Below, piece by piece: positions 61,697-64,000 of a stretch of 64,000 nucleotides of DNA (positions are counted from its first letter, which is position 1; each line of letters begins with the position of its first letter). Origin of the DNA: Galbula dea (lineage: Eukaryota; Chordata; Aves; Piciformes; Galbulidae); contig VWZX01010004.1 in the NCBI GenBank assembly GCA_013399015.1, forward strand, positions 62,001-126,000, written 5' to 3'. Below the pieces are notes generated by a model, which ran no database searches, was not told where the DNA came from, and was given only the letters and a program-made list of their open reading frames with translations. Position numbers and translations under genes: made by a program.

Positions 61697-64000
61697 GTAA
61701 GCCTTACTTTTGCTGCAGCTGTTGTCACTGGACAATATTGAGCTCTAAATAATGTTCCAAATGTGTTAAAACTTTAATAAGAAACTAGACTGAATGCACT
61801 ACAAAAGTTAAACAAAATGCATAAAATTATTGTTTCATCTAAATAGTAAAATTATATAAATTTGGTTTCCTCTTCTTGATCAAAACTCTCTTGCAGGATT
61901 CAAGGTTCCTAGTGGGGTTCTACTGTTAGAAAATGATACAAAAACTCAAGAAAAACAGTGCCTCCTAAAAAGAGCAAATTAAGAAAGCAAACCCTTGAGA
62001 AATAGGTGTGTTTTATTTGCTGCTTGGTGTCTTTCTTTGGTCTCATTCAGCTCCCTTAAAACAAAACTCCTGCGTATCAGCTTTCTCCTTTTTAATTTAC
62101 TCCTCCTTACCCATATCAAACAGGCAGCACAGGAGGTACTCAGTTGTTTTGTTAGTCTCTCCATTCCATCCTTTTTACAACACAGAAGTATGAAAAATAA
62201 ATATTTAATTTTAAGGCCTGTCTTTTGCCTAGACCAACAATAATTACCTTTTTGAGAGACTCTGTATTTCCCTTCTTTTGGATAAATCACAGTAATCTGT
62301 TTTCCTATAGAATTATGCAAAGTCAGTATGGTAAAGGGAGAAACAAATCCATAAACAATCATAACTTCTTTCTACTGTCATTGTTCTCTCACTGGATACT
62401 GAGCTGAATAGTCCTATTCCATAGCTTTGTCCTTCTCCAGCTTCTCAGACACAAGTCAGGCAGTAACAAATTAGGGTCCTGACTCCATACAAATGAGGCC
62501 AAATCAGGTGCAAGCATTTTGCAGTGATCCTGCTTGCCTGTAAGCACACAGCTGCTGCCCTCCCTGTGCAATCCTTAAGTTTTCCTAGTCTTTCCTCAGT
62601 TTAATGACAGTCAGCCCAGAGCAGCTTGGCTTCTCAGGAACAAAAACTGCTCTGGCACATCCTCAGCAATTACCAAACAGTCCCTCAGGGAGCAAGAGAA
62701 ACCATCCTCCAGTGCAGGCTGCTAAACAGCCTGGTTAACACAGAGAACAAAGCCACAAGAGAGCCATTGAAATGTAGCTAGTGTGTGCAACTAGGAAAAC
62801 ACTCTCACCCAAGCTGCAAGGTAAAGCACTGGCACATTTAAATCAATACTTCAGCTGGTGGCTTGTTGGGTTTGGTTTGTTTGGGTTTTGGTTTTGTTTT
62901 TTTTAATGACTTTAGTTAAACAGAAGAGTGCTTCAGAAAAAAGCTTGTTACTGTCCGTCGTTGTTCCTCATGCTGGTTTGGCTGTGTCCGGTTGGAGGAG
63001 AGCTCTGGAGGCAAAGCCCCTTTCATGCTATGCTAGGCGTTTACAGATGATAGTGAGTTTGTTAGCCTAGAGGGGACCTGGCAGACTACGGCAACACAAC
63101 TGGTACCACTGCTCTGCTTGTGCAGTAACAGTGGCAGAGGAGAGACGAGAAACACTGTTCTGAGCTGTGAGGCTGAGATATCTTGCTGGTTGATACACTA
63201 GCTTTGTAATCACTGAAAAGTCCTTCCCTCTAACAGAGAAAACGAATGTGGAGATAACTGAAGAAAGTTAATGTTACACTTAAAGTGCTCAAACACTTAA
63301 CATTTGGAAGAAATTAATCCTTTGGTGGATTGTGACTGTCCTCAAGTAGCACAATAACAACAAACAGAAACACTGATTTTTGGGGGTGGAAAGAGTTGTA
63401 TGTTTCTTTCCCCAGTAAGGCTGTAGGTTTTATGTAGGCTCAAGATACCATGCTGGCTATAAACAGGCTGTCAGTAAAGAGATGTTAAAGAAGGCTTCTA
63501 AGCTGACAGTTGCAGCCGAGTGTCATTTGTTAAAATTTCTCTTACCAAAACTCAGATGGATATAGCAGCAGTCTGCCAAGCTACCTACTATAGGCTAGCT
63601 GTTAGAGCCTCCTGGGATACCTCTTTCAGAGAGAAACAGCCTGATAGACGCCCCACATTCCATCACGTGATTATAAGCCATGGCAAGGTCTCCATTTAAC
63701 ATCGTTTCCATCTATAGTCTACAGCATTAGGAAATTCTCACATATGACACTTCAGGATCTTGCAAGGAACAAAATGGGAACTCCTTTTTCTCCTTTTATT
63801 AAGAATAAGTTTCTAAAGTCTTCTCATACAGCTTAGCCAGGTTTAAATGAATTCAATACCAATTGTGATTAAAGGATATATACTTATTTTTCTTAGCAGC
63901 TTTCAAGTGGGAATTGTAGATGAGTTTTCCTCCTGTTTGCTCTTATACTTTTGTGTGTTGGTTAATGAAAACACTAAAGAAATTTTTCACAAGGAGCTAT
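61697..64000. other. Downstream intron or flank; no further RNF32 exon seen
   Basis: I looked for the IQ-motif exon (RIQAYWRG..VRKWYR) and the second RING on both strands and found neither. The 127-codon minus-strand frame at 61,979-62,362 and its plus-strand shadows have no family signature. The remaining exons may lie beyond the window or be lost. Confidence 0.5.
62863..62905. repeat. G/T-rich low-complexity tract
   Basis: GTTGGGTTTGGTTTGTTTGGG passes into TTTTGGTTTTGTTTTTTTT. It is simple, strand-asymmetric sequence. It resembles telomere repeats only superficially, because there is no TTAGGG register. Confidence 0.8.

Noticed and set aside
61979..62362. 127-codon minus-strand frame near the RNF32 remnants
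   Set aside because: Wrong strand for RNF32 and not like LMBR1. Plus-strand frames of 82 and 61 codons overlap it, and there is no family signature.
62863..62905. Telomere-like G/T tract
   Set aside because: There is no TTAGGG register; the units vary (GGGTTTGG, TTTGGG), so it is simple low-complexity sequence.
1..64000. CRISPR arrays, operons, tRNA/rRNA genes, LTR retroviruses
   Set aside because: None was seen on reading both strands. The CR1 content and spliced RNF32 remnants show vertebrate nuclear DNA, where prokaryotic features are not expected.

Overview
This window is vertebrate, almost certainly avian, nuclear DNA. It is AT-rich, CpG-poor and nearly gene-free. Its interspersed repeats are dominated by short 5'-truncated CR1 LINE fragments, ten of them recognised here, with the bird-type 3' end (octamer-like ATTCTATGATTCTATGA tail). 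No L1, Alu-type SINE, recognisable LTR retrovirus, tRNA, rRNA, CRISPR array or bacterial-type gene is visible. The species cannot be read from the sequence.

Positions 1 to about 55,900 are a gene desert. It holds CR1 relics, three ancient palindromic amniote-type repeats, A-rich and simple-repeat tracts, and unique AT-rich sequence with clusters of homeodomain-, forkhead- and nuclear-receptor-like motifs. One 118-bp exon-like ORF at 53,399-53,516 is unexplained.

Positions about 55,905-61,696 carry four collinear plus-strand exon remnants that I recognise as RNF32 (ring finger protein 32, RING plus IQ motif, testis-expressed in mammals). The peptide matches to the recalled human protein are unmistakable in three exons, for example AVALQDH, AIVDTGL, AQK..PL..EEW, ICKEEF and QYQTRVIHDGARL. 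Stop codons lie in all frames at the end of one exon, there is an in-frame TAG in the next, frameshifts follow, a splice donor is eroded, and zinc-ligand cysteines are replaced. I call it a decayed RNF32 pseudogene. The IQ-motif and second-RING exons were not found in the last 2.3 kb.

In mammals RNF32 lies between SHH and LMBR1 and is transcribed away from SHH. If synteny holds, the left 55 kb is the LMBR1-proximal part of the SHH long-range regulatory desert, and the right end heads toward LMBR1 and its ZRS limb enhancer. That would explain why the desert persists after the gene itself has decayed. This placement is inference from one recognised gene.

Other notable structure: a 44-bp exact direct repeat 1.7 kb apart, a 24-bp exact direct repeat 1.45 kb apart, a nested hairpin at 32,007-32,095, a perfect 13-bp-stem hairpin at 18,749-18,783, and an inverted pair of ZNF143/THAP11-type motifs at 9,155-9,251.
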